Origin: QVMG01 sp032073245
Lineage (GTDB): Bacteria > Bacteroidota > Bacteroidia > Bacteroidales > Tannerellaceae
DNA: 64,000 nt
Direction: 5' to 3'
Assembly (NCBI GenBank): GCA_032073245.1
Contig: DAMANX010000027.1
Coordinates: 6,729-70,728, forward strand
Within the stretch, counting starts at the first letter, position 1. Every line of letters begins with the position of its first letter. The notes beneath the pieces are model-generated. The model searched no databases and was not told the origin of the DNA. It saw only the letters and a program-made list of their open reading frames with translations. Both the position numbers and the translations under genes were made by a program. Shown in pieces: positions 1 through 9,152 of the stretch.

Positions 1-2
1 CA

Positions 3-284
3 AACTCTGAACTTGATGTATCCTTAATTTATGAGAAACTTGGTATGAGCCGTGCCAATTTTTATAGAAAGGTAAAAACAACAACAGGCCTCTCTCCTAT
101 TGAATTAATTAGGAATATACGTCTTGAAGCCAGTGCACAGCTCCTACGTGAAACTAATTTAAATATATCTGAAATAGCCCAAAAAACCGGATTTAGTAGC
201 CGATCATATTTTGCACGTAATTTCAAATTAGTCTATGGAGTTACACCAAAAGAATACCAAGAGGCCAATAAAAAAGATAATTAA
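3..284 (+). CDS. C-terminal AraC-type DNA-binding domain of a regulator, probably a hybrid two-component sensor (5' truncated by window edge)
   Basis: The reading frame is open from the left edge and ends at a TAA at 282-284, so only the last ~93 residues are present. They form a complete AraC-family double helix-turn-helix: first HTH around LGMSRANFYRKVK, second around ISEIAQKTGFSSRSYFARNFK, ending in the usual GVTPKEYQ. The LGMSRxxxYRKVKxxTGxSPxExIRxIRL pattern is what is found at the C-terminus of Bacteroidota hybrid two-component systems (periplasmic propeller sensor, kinase and regulator in one chain). Its position directly upstream of, and co-oriented with, a susC/susD pair fits the sensor-regulator of that locus. 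An ATG at 45 is internal and not a true start. The sensor part lies outside the window, so the hybrid architecture is inferred. Confidence 0.8.
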   Translation, partial: NSELDVSLIYEKLGMSRANFYRKVKTTTGLSPIELIRNIRLEASAQLLRETNLNISEIAQKTGFSSRSYFARNFKLVYGVTPKEYQEANKKDN

Positions 285-339
285 GCTCTTAATTATCTAA
301 AGTCGCATAGAGCAAAATCTTGCACACCAGCCGATTTGT

Positions 340-347
340 TAAATTTG
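340..347 (+). promoter_or_regulatory. Candidate -7 promoter box upstream of susC
   Basis: TAAATTTG matches the Bacteroidota -7 consensus TAnnTTTG in the 208-nt gap between the regulator and susC. No good TTTG -33 element is seen at 19-21 nt upstream, and the implied leader of ~140 nt is long, so this is tentative. Activation by the adjacent regulator would be expected from locus logic. Confidence 0.3.
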
Positions 348-492
348 CCTCCCTGCATTGTGTTTTTTTTACTTTGAGATGAATTTATCCCTATATGAGA
401 CAATTGTGTCCGTGCACAACTCTTATAATCACTTCTTTTGCGAAAATTCTAATTCTAATTTCAACTTGTTTAACACTTAAAAAACAGAAAGT

Positions 493-3400
493 ATGAACAA
501 ACTACTTCTCGGGGAGCTGCCTCCACAACAGAAGGCAGATAAAAGGAAAAGAAGTTTTCTTTTATCATTAATTCTTTCATTTACTCTCGTGTCCCTTACT
601 TGGGCACAGAATGTTCAAATCACCGGTACTATCACCTCTGCCACGGACAAAGAGCCAATTATCGGTGCTAATGTTGTTGTTCAAGGAACTACAAATGGTG
701 TTATAACCGATTACGATGGAAATTTCAGTTTACAAGCACCTGCAAATAGTAAAATTGTTATCTCTTATATTGGTTTTATTACACAAACGATTTCTATTGA
801 TGGCAAAACATCATTTCAAATCACTCTGCAAGAAGATGCTATCGGTTTACAAGATGTTGTAGTTGTTGGTTTTGGCACTCAAAAAAAAGTTAACCTAACA
901 GGTGCAGTTGCATCTGTAGCATCCGATGTATTAGAGAACAAACCTGTTGCTAATATTGGTCAGGCTCTTGAAGGCGTGGTACCCAATCTCAATATTTCAT
1001 CGGTTAGTAGTAACCCAAATCAAGTACCCTCCTTCAATGTCCGTGGAGGAACTTCTATGGAGTACAACACCGATAAGAAAGAATGGCAAATAAAAAACGG
1101 CAGTCCACTTATTTTAGTAGATGGTATACAAATGGATGAAACATATTTAAATATGATGAATCCAAACGATATCGAAAATATATCAGTATTAAAAGATGCC
1201 TCTGCTTCAGCCATTTACGGGGCACGTGCGACTTATGGAGTCATGTTGATTACAACAAAAACCGGTAAAACCAATCAAAAAGCTAAAGTAGACTATAGCT
1301 TTAATATTCAATGGAATACTCCTTCTCATCTACCGGACATTATGGATTCTTACACCCATCAGTTGGCAACAAATCAGGCTACCGTATTAACACAAGGAAC
1401 TGTAACCCCTTGGGCTGAAACTATTCTGGCAGCTAAAAAGAAGTATATTGAAAATCCTACTCCGGAAAATGCATGGATATATAATGAAGGAAGCACATCT
1501 GCTTTCACTTGGGTAGCTAATGTTAATCCTTATGACTTAGCTGTAAGAGACTGGACTCCTATGCAAAACCATACGGTAAATGTTTCAGGTGGTTCTGAAA
1601 AAACTCGTTATTATATTTCATTAGGTTATCAACGCCAGGAAGGGATGTACAAAATTAATACAGATGTACAGAATCGTTTCAACGGAATGATGAATCTGGA
1701 TACTGAAATTACCAGTTGGTTTAAAGTTTCAACCAAACTTTCATACAACACCACTTCCTATGATGAACCCTATATGAATCCACAAAAAGGATCATTATGG
1801 GCTGCTATGAAAAATGAACCGGGTAGAAATATCAATCAACCTATTAAGAGCGGTCCAAATGATCCGATCCCAAATACATGGAGTGATAATATTGTAGGCT
1901 GGCTTGAATATGGAGCCACACAGGATACCAGAAGAACAAATATGCTTTTCAATGTTAATCCTACAATTATCATTTCTCCCGATCTGCAGTTGAAAGCAGA
2001 ATTATCCTATCGCCCTGTTGATTATTTTCAAAAAAGAGTGATTCCTACCCGTGAATATCTTTCCGGAAACTGGAATACATTGATTACAACACATACAAAT
2101 CCTTCCAAAGTAGTTGAAGAAACTAACCACTCTGATTTATATACGATTAATGCTTACGCAAACTTCAACAAAACAATTGGCAAGCATGCAGTCGGAGGTG
2201 TAGTCGGCTTTAATCAGGAATGGTATAAATACCGCAAATTAACAGGTGAAGGACAGAACATCCTTACTGAGAAGCTTCCGGTAATCAATGGAACAACCGG
2301 TAATCAATATGCCAAAGATGAATGGAATCATTGGGCTGTACGAGGTGCTTTTGCCCGTGTAAACTATAGTTTTAATGACCGGTATTTGGTTGAATTTAAT
2401 GGACGCTATGACGGTACTTCCCGTTTTGGTAAAGACAGCCGATTTAAATTTTTCCCATCTGCATCTGCTGGTTGGAGAATTTCAGAAGAAGGCTTCATGG
2501 AAAATACTCGTTCATGGTTAGATAACTTAAAGGTTCGCGGTTCATGGGGCTCTTTAGGAAATCAAAATGTTTCCATGTATGCATATATCCCAGAATACGG
2601 AAGTGTTTCATATGTAAGCTATTCTATGGGAGGATCACGACCAATGGGTATTACTCCTCCCGGGCTTATCTCACCTGATTTGACATGGGAGACAGCTACT
2701 ACTGTAGACCTTGGTCTTGATTTCACTCTTTTACAAAACAGATTAGATGCGTCTTTTGACTGGTACACACGTAAAACTACAGATATCCTGATGGATGGAG
2801 CCAAATATCCTGCTGTGTTAGGTGCTTCAGCTCCTAAGACAAATTCCGGTACACTTAGAACGAACGGATGGGAGCTTAGTCTGAAATGGAGAGACAGGTT
2901 ATCAAACGACATACGCTACGATGTGGGATTAACTCTTTCAGATTATATTACTGAAGTAGTAACTTTTGAAGGAAACCCCAATAAATTATTAACATCATTA
3001 TACAGCGGAATGCGTATGGGTGAAATATGGGGGTATGAAACCGTAGGTATTTTACAGGAAAGTGATTTCACAAAAGAAGATGGTAAATATATCTTGAATG
3101 GACCCGCTCAAAATAAAATAGCTTCTGTTTGGTATCCTGGAGATATCCGTTATAAAGACATAGGTGGTAAAATTGATGAAAATGGCAACAATGTTCCGGA
3201 TGGTGAAATATCTAAAGGAGACGATACTGTAGAAAACCCTGGTGACCGCAAAATCATTGGGAATAATACTCCCCGTCTACGTTTTGGTATATCAGGAGGT
3301 ATATCCTGGAAAAATTTTGATTTAAGCATTTTCTTCCAGGGTATTGGAAAAAGAGACGTATGGATTAGTGATAATGCTTTCTGGGGAACCCCATCAACAG

Positions 3401-3729
3401 CTGGTAATATGGAAATGTATAATAATTCATGGACACCGGATCGCACCAATGCTAAATACCCAATGTATGCAGACAGATCTCAAAACAGAGAACAACAAAC
3501 CGGATATTTATTCAACGGTGCTTATCTTCGTCTGAAAACATTATCTATCGGATATACTCTTCCGTCAGAAATCCTAAACAAAATTCACTTACAAAATGTA
3601 CGGGTAAGTGCTTCCGGATATAATTTATTTGAAATAACCAGTATTCCTAAGGTATTTGATCCTGACTTATTGTCATCATCATATCCAATGATGCGTTCAG
3701 TAGCATTTAATGTACAAATAGGTTTCTAA
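493..3729 (+). CDS. SusC/RagA-family TonB-dependent outer-membrane transporter
   Basis: This 1078-residue protein imports oligosaccharides across the outer membrane with its SusD partner, powered by TonB. After a charged N-terminus (residues 1-20) and a hydrophobic signal stretch ending near WAQ (38-39), residues ~41-118 form a carboxypeptidase-regulatory-like domain (GTITSATDKEPIIGANV, DYDGNFSL). A TonB-box-like DVVVVGFGTQ lies at about residues 120-130. The plug follows, with the family signature NVRGG and VLKDASASAIYGARA, then a long beta-barrel ending in an aromatic FNVQIGF, as expected for BAM-assembled barrels. Length is normal for the family. It is followed 20 nt later by susD, the standard pair. 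The N-terminal stretch before the signal sequence is longer than usual (MNKLLLGELPPQQKADKRKR), but the ATG at 493 is the only good start. Confidence 0.96.
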   Translation: MNKLLLGELPPQQKADKRKRSFLLSLILSFTLVSLTWAQNVQITGTITSATDKEPIIGANVVVQGTTNGVITDYDGNFSLQAPANSKIVISYIGFITQTISIDGKTSFQITLQEDAIGLQDVVVVGFGTQKKVNLTGAVASVASDVLENKPVANIGQALEGVVPNLNISSVSSNPNQVPSFNVRGGTSMEYNTDKKEWQIKNGSPLILVDGIQMDETYLNMMNPNDIENISVLKDASASAIYGARATYGVMLITTKTGKTNQKAKVDYSFNIQWNTPSHLPDIMDSYTHQLATNQATVLTQGTVTPWAETILAAKKKYIENPTPENAWIYNEGSTSAFTWVANVNPYDLAVRDWTPMQNHTVNVSGGSEKTRYYISLGYQRQEGMYKINTDVQNRFNGMMNLDTEITSWFKVSTKLSYNTTSYDEPYMNPQKGSLWAAMKNEPGRNINQPIKSGPNDPIPNTWSDNIVGWLEYGATQDTRRTNMLFNVNPTIIISPDLQLKAELSYRPVDYFQKRVIPTREYLSGNWNTLITTHTNPSKVVEETNHSDLYTINAYANFNKTIGKHAVGGVVGFNQEWYKYRKLTGEGQNILTEKLPVINGTTGNQYAKDEWNHWAVRGAFARVNYSFNDRYLVEFNGRYDGTSRFGKDSRFKFFPSASAGWRISEEGFMENTRSWLDNLKVRGSWGSLGNQNVSMYAYIPEYGSVSYVSYSMGGSRPMGITPPGLISPDLTWETATTVDLGLDFTLLQNRLDASFDWYTRKTTDILMDGAKYPAVLGASAPKTNSGTLRTNGWELSLKWRDRLSNDIRYDVGLTLSDYITEVVTFEGNPNKLLTSLYSGMRMGEIWGYETVGILQESDFTKEDGKYILNGPAQNKIASVWYPGDIRYKDIGGKIDENGNNVPDGEISKGDDTVENPGDRKIIGNNTPRLRFGISGGISWKNFDLSIFFQGIGKRDVWISDNAFWGTPSTAGNMEMYNNSWTPDRTNAKYPMYADRSQNREQQTGYLFNGAYLRLKTLSIGYTLPSEILNKIHLQNVRVSASGYNLFEITSIPKVFDPDLLSSSYPMMRSVAFNVQIGF

Positions 3730-3749
3730 AAAATAAAAAAAGTATAATC

Positions 3750-5645
3750 ATGAAAATAAAAAAATATATTTTGACTTTAGGGCTTATTTCCATGCTTTCG
3801 GCCTGTAATGACGATTTTATGGAAAAATACCCACTAGATAAAATAACAGATGAAAACTTCTGGCAATCAGAAAATGACTTGAAGCTTTTTCTCAATACGA
3901 TGTATCCCGATTACATCATTGGACATCAAAGCGGCTGGGCTCAGGACAGAATGTACCCTTTGAATATTATGGGTAGCCCATTGATGTATGGTGATGTATA
4001 TTCTGACAATGCAGTAAAAACAGGCAGTGAAGACGCACGTATGGCTGGTGAATATGTAGTTCCTACAGGTGCAAGTAATACTGGCTGGGCATGGGATAAA
4101 ATGAAAAAGATTAATTTTTTCCTGACACGTTACCATAAAGCAGAATTGCCTGAAGCTACCAAACTGCAATATGCTGCAGAAGCTTGGTTCTTCAAAGCCT
4201 GGGATTATTATGAAAAAGTATTATATTTCAATGATGTACCTTGGTTAACACGGGATTTGAATGTGGATTCCGAAGAATTATATGCTCCACGTACTCCACG
4301 GGCAGAAGTTATGGATTCAGTACTCTGGTGTCTAAACCAGGCAGTTACCTATTTACCGGAAAAAGGAAAGGAAGAAGCAGGAAGATTAAATAAAGACCAG
4401 GCTAATTTCTTAAAAGCTCGTATTTGCTTATTTGAAGGTACATATCGTAAATATCATACTGAATTAAACCTGCAAAGTTCCGCAAATAAGTTTTTACAGG
4501 AAGCTGTAACTGCTTCAGAAGCTCTTCTGGGAAAATATTCCTTATATAATAAAGGTGACCTTCCATATTGGAGTATGTTTGCAACAACTGATATTTCTGA
4601 TAATCCGGAAGTAATACTTGCCCGTACATATATTGAAGGAGAAGTAGGTCATGCAGCTCAACGTTACTATGATCAAAACAATTCTAACCGTCAGGCACAA
4701 GGAGCGACACGCGGACTTGTAGATGAGTATCTCTGTATAGATGGAAACCCTATTTATATTGATGGCGGTGAAGGGAATTACACAAAGAACCCCAACTTCC
4801 TTGGATATGGAAAATGGACAGAACTAGAAAATAGGGATCCTCGTTTGACTCAAACGATCTGCCGTCCGGGAGAACATAAAACAATTTATCAGGGAGGTAA
4901 AGTATCTTTGGAAGACAATGGTATTACATATCCTACTCTTAGTTATAACCAAAGTGGTTCATGCGTAACCGGTTATTACATTATTAAACATTGGATGGGC
5001 GATGTTGTAGAACAAGACCGCGTAACAAATGGTATTCAATGTGCAATAATGTTTCGTTATGCCGAGGTATTACTCAACTATGCAGAAGCAAAATATGAAT
5101 TAGACGGAACATTAACCCAAGGTGACGTTGATCTGACTATTAATGCATTACGTGAAAGAGCTGGATTTGACTTTGCAAAATATCCAACTTCTAAATTAAC
5201 CGTAGGGCAAGAGCCTACAGATCCTCGGTTAGATAAAATCTATGCTGAAAAATTAGATTATAACGTACCACCCCTACTTCGTGAAATACGTCGTGAACGT
5301 CGTGTAGAACTAGCAATGGAAAACAGCCGTTACCGTGATTTGATGCGCTGGAAAGGTGGTAATTTATTTACTATTCCTTTAAGAGGTATGAATTTTAAAG
5401 CTGTTGAATCATTATATGATGGTAGCAATACTACTAAACCAGAAATAGCACCTAAAACTGTTTTAGGTACAAATGTTTGGGTGGATTCGGATGGTTTCCT
5501 GATCTGCTATCCCCGTAGCCCCTATACAAACACTGTAAACGGAGCTTTACCATGGGATGATTACAGATATTATTTCCCTCTCCCTAAAGAAGAACTTACG
5601 CTTAATCCAAATTTAGTACAAAACCCAGGTTGGGAAAATAAATAG
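3750..5645 (+). CDS. SusD/RagB-family glycan-binding lipoprotein
   Basis: This 631-residue surface lipoprotein binds the glycan and forms the lid on the SusC channel. The lipobox is LSAC with the acylated Cys19, followed by acidic NDDFMEK, consistent with the acidic surface-export signal described for Bacteroidota lipoproteins. Family motifs are present: YPLDKITDENFW near the N-terminus, AEAWFFKAWDYYEKV (TPR-like helix), FRYAEVLLNYAEAKYE, and the C-terminal IRRERRVELAMENSRYRDLMRW. It starts 20 nt after susC and is clearly co-transcribed. A strong hairpin follows the stop codon and separates it from the catabolic enzymes downstream. Confidence 0.96.
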   Translation: MKIKKYILTLGLISMLSACNDDFMEKYPLDKITDENFWQSENDLKLFLNTMYPDYIIGHQSGWAQDRMYPLNIMGSPLMYGDVYSDNAVKTGSEDARMAGEYVVPTGASNTGWAWDKMKKINFFLTRYHKAELPEATKLQYAAEAWFFKAWDYYEKVLYFNDVPWLTRDLNVDSEELYAPRTPRAEVMDSVLWCLNQAVTYLPEKGKEEAGRLNKDQANFLKARICLFEGTYRKYHTELNLQSSANKFLQEAVTASEALLGKYSLYNKGDLPYWSMFATTDISDNPEVILARTYIEGEVGHAAQRYYDQNNSNRQAQGATRGLVDEYLCIDGNPIYIDGGEGNYTKNPNFLGYGKWTELENRDPRLTQTICRPGEHKTIYQGGKVSLEDNGITYPTLSYNQSGSCVTGYYIIKHWMGDVVEQDRVTNGIQCAIMFRYAEVLLNYAEAKYELDGTLTQGDVDLTINALRERAGFDFAKYPTSKLTVGQEPTDPRLDKIYAEKLDYNVPPLLREIRRERRVELAMENSRYRDLMRWKGGNLFTIPLRGMNFKAVESLYDGSNTTKPEIAPKTVLGTNVWVDSDGFLICYPRSPYTNTVNGALPWDDYRYYFPLPKEELTLNPNLVQNPGWENK

Positions 5646-5664
5646 AAGGCTTGTTAACCCTTTC

Positions 5665-5708
5665 TGTCCCTAAAGCAGGTATAAAACATACCTCTTTAGG
5701 GACATTTT
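5665..5708 (+). terminator. Strong hairpin terminator/attenuator between susD and the PL8 gene
   Basis: The arms TGTCCCTAAAG (5665-5675) and CTTTAGGGACA (5694-5704) pair perfectly. Inside them, AGGTAT and ATACCT pair around an AAAAC loop with a single bulged C, giving a 17-bp stem, followed by TTTT. It lies in the 85-nt gap within the presumed operon, so it may terminate partially and set a higher SusC/SusD level than enzyme level. Confidence 0.8.
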
Positions 5709-5730
5709 CTCTCAATTATCCGGTTATACC

Positions 5731-7908
5731 ATGAAAAAAAAACTTCTCTTGTTTAAATCCATATATTACAGTAGCATTTTATTATTATGCTGTAACTATT
5801 ATTCCTTTGCCTATCCAATAACCTGCCATGAAGAAATCTTCTCTATTATAAACGAAAGGGTAAGAGAAGACATCAAATCATCTTCAATAAACTCTGTACA
5901 TAAACTTGACAATGACATTTCCGATTTGTTGCCACTATATCAGGAAGATGGCTCTTTCTCAGGAATTGATTATAGTAATACAGCCAGAAGCGGATGGTTA
6001 CCAGTAAATCATCTCACATATATCCTCCAAATGAGTTTAGGATATACTACAGATAGCAGTTCATATTACCAAAACAAAGATTTAAAAAACAAAATTGAAA
6101 AAGGATTATTTTTTTGGTACAACAAAAATCCTCGTAGTAATAATTGGTGGCATAATGAAATAGGTGCACCACAGCGTTTAGGGAAGATTCTGTTATTACT
6201 TGAAGTAGGCCAGGAGGAATTATCAAGGGATCTTTTTAATAAATTCATTTTACGGATGGCTACCGAATGTGGTAATCCTCATAAACAGGCAGGAGCCAAC
6301 AAAATTGATGTAGCTATTCATTATATGTACCGGGCCTGTTTAACTAAAGATGAGCAATTAATGAATGAAGCTATATCAGAAATATTTACTCCTCTATCAT
6401 ATACAACCAAAGAAGGTATTCAATATGACAATTCATACATGCAGCATGGCCCACAATTATATATTGGTGGTTATGGAACAGCTACTATAAACGGAATTAC
6501 AAATATAGCAATGTATCTCGTTGGAACTGAATTTGCTTTATCAGGTGAAAGATTGGATATTTTAAGTAAGTTTGTTAGAGAAACCTATCTCCCTACTATA
6601 CGAGGTGAAAACATATCTTTTAGTGTTCTGGGAAGAGGGGTTACCCGCAAAAATGCTTTGTCTCAAAAAAATTTTATAATAAATCTGGAAAGGATGTGTG
6701 TTATTGATCCTGTACATAAGGAAGATTATCTTCATGCCATAGCCAGAATAAACAGAATAGAACCAGCAAATTCAAACCTAAAGACATTTAATATCCACTA
6801 CTATTGTTCTGATTATACTCTTCATCAACGTTCTGGATACACTTTAGATATTCGAACTGTATCAAACCGGACAGCAAGAAATGAGCAGGGCATTGGTAAT
6901 GGAGAAGGTTATAAACAATACTTCCTTTCAGATGGAGCATATGCCTTACAGATGTCAGGTGATGAGTATGTAGATATTTTCCCTGTATGGAATTGGGCTA
7001 AAATACCGGGAGTGACTTGTCCTGAATTTATTGAAATACCTATCGCTCCCAGTTATATAACCATGGGTACATCTTCTTTCGTTGGGGCAGCTTCAGATAG
7101 TATTTACGCAGTGACAGCTTACCAGTATCAAGACAATTATGAAAACATAAATTCCTCTGCAAAAAAAGCATGGTTTTTATTCGATAAAGAAATTGTTTGT
7201 TTAGGTTCCGATATTAATTCCAGCAGTATATATAATGTAAATACCACAATTAATCAATGTTTACTGGATGGGAATACCTATACATTCACCAAAGAGGATA
7301 ATGCAATAATTCAAAATGGAGATTATTCTTTTCAGAATAATCTTAAATGGGTATTACATGGAGGGGTAGGTTATTGTTTTCCTGAAGGTGGAACCATTAA
7401 GCTAACCTCAAAAGAACAAGAAGGAGACTGGTTTAATATCAATAGAGGTTTCTCAAAGGATATTGTAAAAAAAGAGGTATTTACACTTTGGCTTGATCAT
7501 GGACTCAAACCAGAGAAAGAAAAATATGCTTATATCATTGTTCCTGGAATAAATACTCCTTCAGAGATTGACAGCTATGTTATTGACAATATAAAAATCA
7601 TAGCAAATACAGATTCTATTCAAGCTGTATATCATAAAAAATTAAATATATTGCAATTAGTATTCTGGCAAAAAGGTATTTTCCGATATAAAGACATCTA
7701 TATACAATCCGATAATAGTTGTGCACTAATATTGAAAGGAATCTGTTCAGAGAAAGCAACCTTTCATCTAGCAGATCCCTCACAATCAGTAGATAAAATA
7801 AAAATTCAAACAGGATTGCCCGGAATAAATGGTATAAGAGAATTTACCTGTGATTTTAGTGATCCCCCATATTATAAGGGAAAGACTAAATGTATCTTTG
7901 TAGAATGA
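5731..7908 (+). CDS. Polysaccharide lyase family 8 (hyaluronate/chondroitin/xanthan lyase-like), secreted
   Basis: This 725-residue protein has a signal peptide (residues 1-27, ending SFA). Lyase family 8 enzymes cleave uronic-acid-containing chains by beta-elimination, leaving an unsaturated uronyl end. The N-terminal alpha/alpha toroid carries NWWHNEIG (N138). The catalytic set can be placed by spacing against chondroitin AC lyase: N190 (GANKIDVA), H239 and Y248 nine apart (QHGPQLYIGGYG), R302 and R306 four apart (GRGVTR), and E392 (NGEG). The super-sandwich follows (LHQRSGYTLDIRTVSNR, PVWNWAKIPGVTCPE) and then the C-terminal beta domain. The stop TGA at 7906-7908 directly abuts an ATG of the next gene. 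The substrate is not determined by sequence: no sulfatase is present nearby and the partner is GH105 rather than GH88. Confidence 0.88.
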   Translation: MKKKLLLFKSIYYSSILLLCCNYYSFAYPITCHEEIFSIINERVREDIKSSSINSVHKLDNDISDLLPLYQEDGSFSGIDYSNTARSGWLPVNHLTYILQMSLGYTTDSSSYYQNKDLKNKIEKGLFFWYNKNPRSNNWWHNEIGAPQRLGKILLLLEVGQEELSRDLFNKFILRMATECGNPHKQAGANKIDVAIHYMYRACLTKDEQLMNEAISEIFTPLSYTTKEGIQYDNSYMQHGPQLYIGGYGTATINGITNIAMYLVGTEFALSGERLDILSKFVRETYLPTIRGENISFSVLGRGVTRKNALSQKNFIINLERMCVIDPVHKEDYLHAIARINRIEPANSNLKTFNIHYYCSDYTLHQRSGYTLDIRTVSNRTARNEQGIGNGEGYKQYFLSDGAYALQMSGDEYVDIFPVWNWAKIPGVTCPEFIEIPIAPSYITMGTSSFVGAASDSIYAVTAYQYQDNYENINSSAKKAWFLFDKEIVCLGSDINSSSIYNVNTTINQCLLDGNTYTFTKEDNAIIQNGDYSFQNNLKWVLHGGVGYCFPEGGTIKLTSKEQEGDWFNINRGFSKDIVKKEVFTLWLDHGLKPEKEKYAYIIVPGINTPSEIDSYVIDNIKIIANTDSIQAVYHKKLNILQLVFWQKGIFRYKDIYIQSDNSCALILKGICSEKATFHLADPSQSVDKIKIQTGLPGINGIREFTCDFSDPPYYKGKTKCIFVE

Positions 7909-7941
7909 ATGAACGAATTAATAAAAAATATTAGCATTACC

Positions 7942-9105
7942 ATGAAACAAATTTCTTATTTATACTTAAGTAAAAAAATAGTATATGGACTTTTATTCTG
8001 TTCATTAAGTACCCAATTACTACATGCGAATAATCCTTTATCTGAACAGGCCTCAAATTCAGCAATTGCTAAACAGGAAATTCTTAAAGTATCCCGCAAG
8101 GTAGCCGACTGGCAGATAAAAACATTCCCTGAAAATAAATATGCTAAATCAGAACCAAAAGGTTGGATCACAGGAGCATTATATATGGGGATGTTTGACT
8201 GGGCAGAATTAAGTGGCGATAACCAATACTTTGACTGGTTGAAAAAAACATTTAACCGCCAATACTGGCAGGTAGCAGACCGGATGTATCACGCAGATGA
8301 TGTATGTGTCAGTCAAACATATATCGATATGTATAATAAATTCGGAGAGGAAAAAATGATTATACCTACCCTGGCACGTATAGATTGGGTTATTGATCAT
8401 CCTTCCCTAGGCAGTATGAATATCGATTATAGTAAACCCAGTACTTACGAACGATGGTCTTGGTGTGATGCGTTATATATGGCTCCTGCCGTATATACTC
8501 GTCTTTATTCTTTTACTGGGAATGAAAAATATATGCAATTTGCTGATAAAGAATTTAAAGCTACTTATTTTCATCTGTTTGATAAAGATGAAAACCTATT
8601 TTATCGTGATAGCCGTTACTTTGGAAAAGAAGAGGCTAACAGTAAAAAGGTCTTCTGGGGACGCGGCAATGGTTGGGTAATCGGAGGACTAGCAGAAATT
8701 CTTAAAACTATACCCACTTCTGATACCAAATACAGGCCTTTCTATGAGGAACTATTTATAAAATTAGCTACCCGTCTTATAGAATTACAAAGTGCAGATG
8801 GTTTCTGGCATGCCAGTTTATTAGATCCAGCCAGTTATCCATCACCGGAAACGAGTGCTACCGGTTTTATTGTTTACGGACTAGCTTATGGCATCAATAA
8901 AGGTTATTTACCGGCAGATAAATTCCTCCCGATAGTAGAAAAAGGCTGGAATGCGCTCGTTTCTGCTGTAGAAGATGACGGAAAACTGGGTTGGGTGCAA
9001 CCCGTTGGTGCAGATCCGCGTAAAGTGACAAAAGATATGACCGAACTATACGGTACAGGTGCATTTTTGATGGCAGCCTGTGAGATATATCAATTGGCTA
9101 AATAA
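7942..9105 (+). CDS. GH105-family unsaturated uronyl hydrolase, exported
   Basis: This 387-residue (alpha/alpha)6-barrel enzyme removes the unsaturated uronic acid left at the non-reducing end by a polysaccharide lyase, here presumably the PL8 encoded just upstream. The family hallmarks are visible: HADD near residues 118-120, WSWCDALYMAP with catalytic-candidate D176, and WGRGNGWV near 239-246; the last is the GH105 form rather than the GH88 form. An ATG at 7909 abuts the previous stop codon, but I prefer 7942 because it begins a normal signal peptide (MKQISYLYL...TQLLHA); the 7909 form would add 11 residues before it. The C-terminus KDMTELYGTGAFLMAACEIYQL is typical. Translational coupling to the lyase is likely. 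Confidence 0.87.
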   Translation: MKQISYLYLSKKIVYGLLFCSLSTQLLHANNPLSEQASNSAIAKQEILKVSRKVADWQIKTFPENKYAKSEPKGWITGALYMGMFDWAELSGDNQYFDWLKKTFNRQYWQVADRMYHADDVCVSQTYIDMYNKFGEEKMIIPTLARIDWVIDHPSLGSMNIDYSKPSTYERWSWCDALYMAPAVYTRLYSFTGNEKYMQFADKEFKATYFHLFDKDENLFYRDSRYFGKEEANSKKVFWGRGNGWVIGGLAEILKTIPTSDTKYRPFYEELFIKLATRLIELQSADGFWHASLLDPASYPSPETSATGFIVYGLAYGINKGYLPADKFLPIVEKGWNALVSAVEDDGKLGWVQPVGADPRKVTKDMTELYGTGAFLMAACEIYQLAK

Positions 9106-9122
9106 ATATGGAATATATTTTC

Positions 9123-9130
9123 TATATTTG
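9123..9130 (+). promoter_or_regulatory. -7 promoter box for the HzsA-like/FGE-like gene
   Basis: TATATTTG matches TAnnTTTG perfectly and ends 22 nt before the ATG at 9153, implying a short leader of about 19 nt. The gene may therefore be transcribed independently of the lyase and hydrolase. Confidence 0.5.
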
Positions 9131-9152
9131 AAACTACAAACTATCGAGTAAA

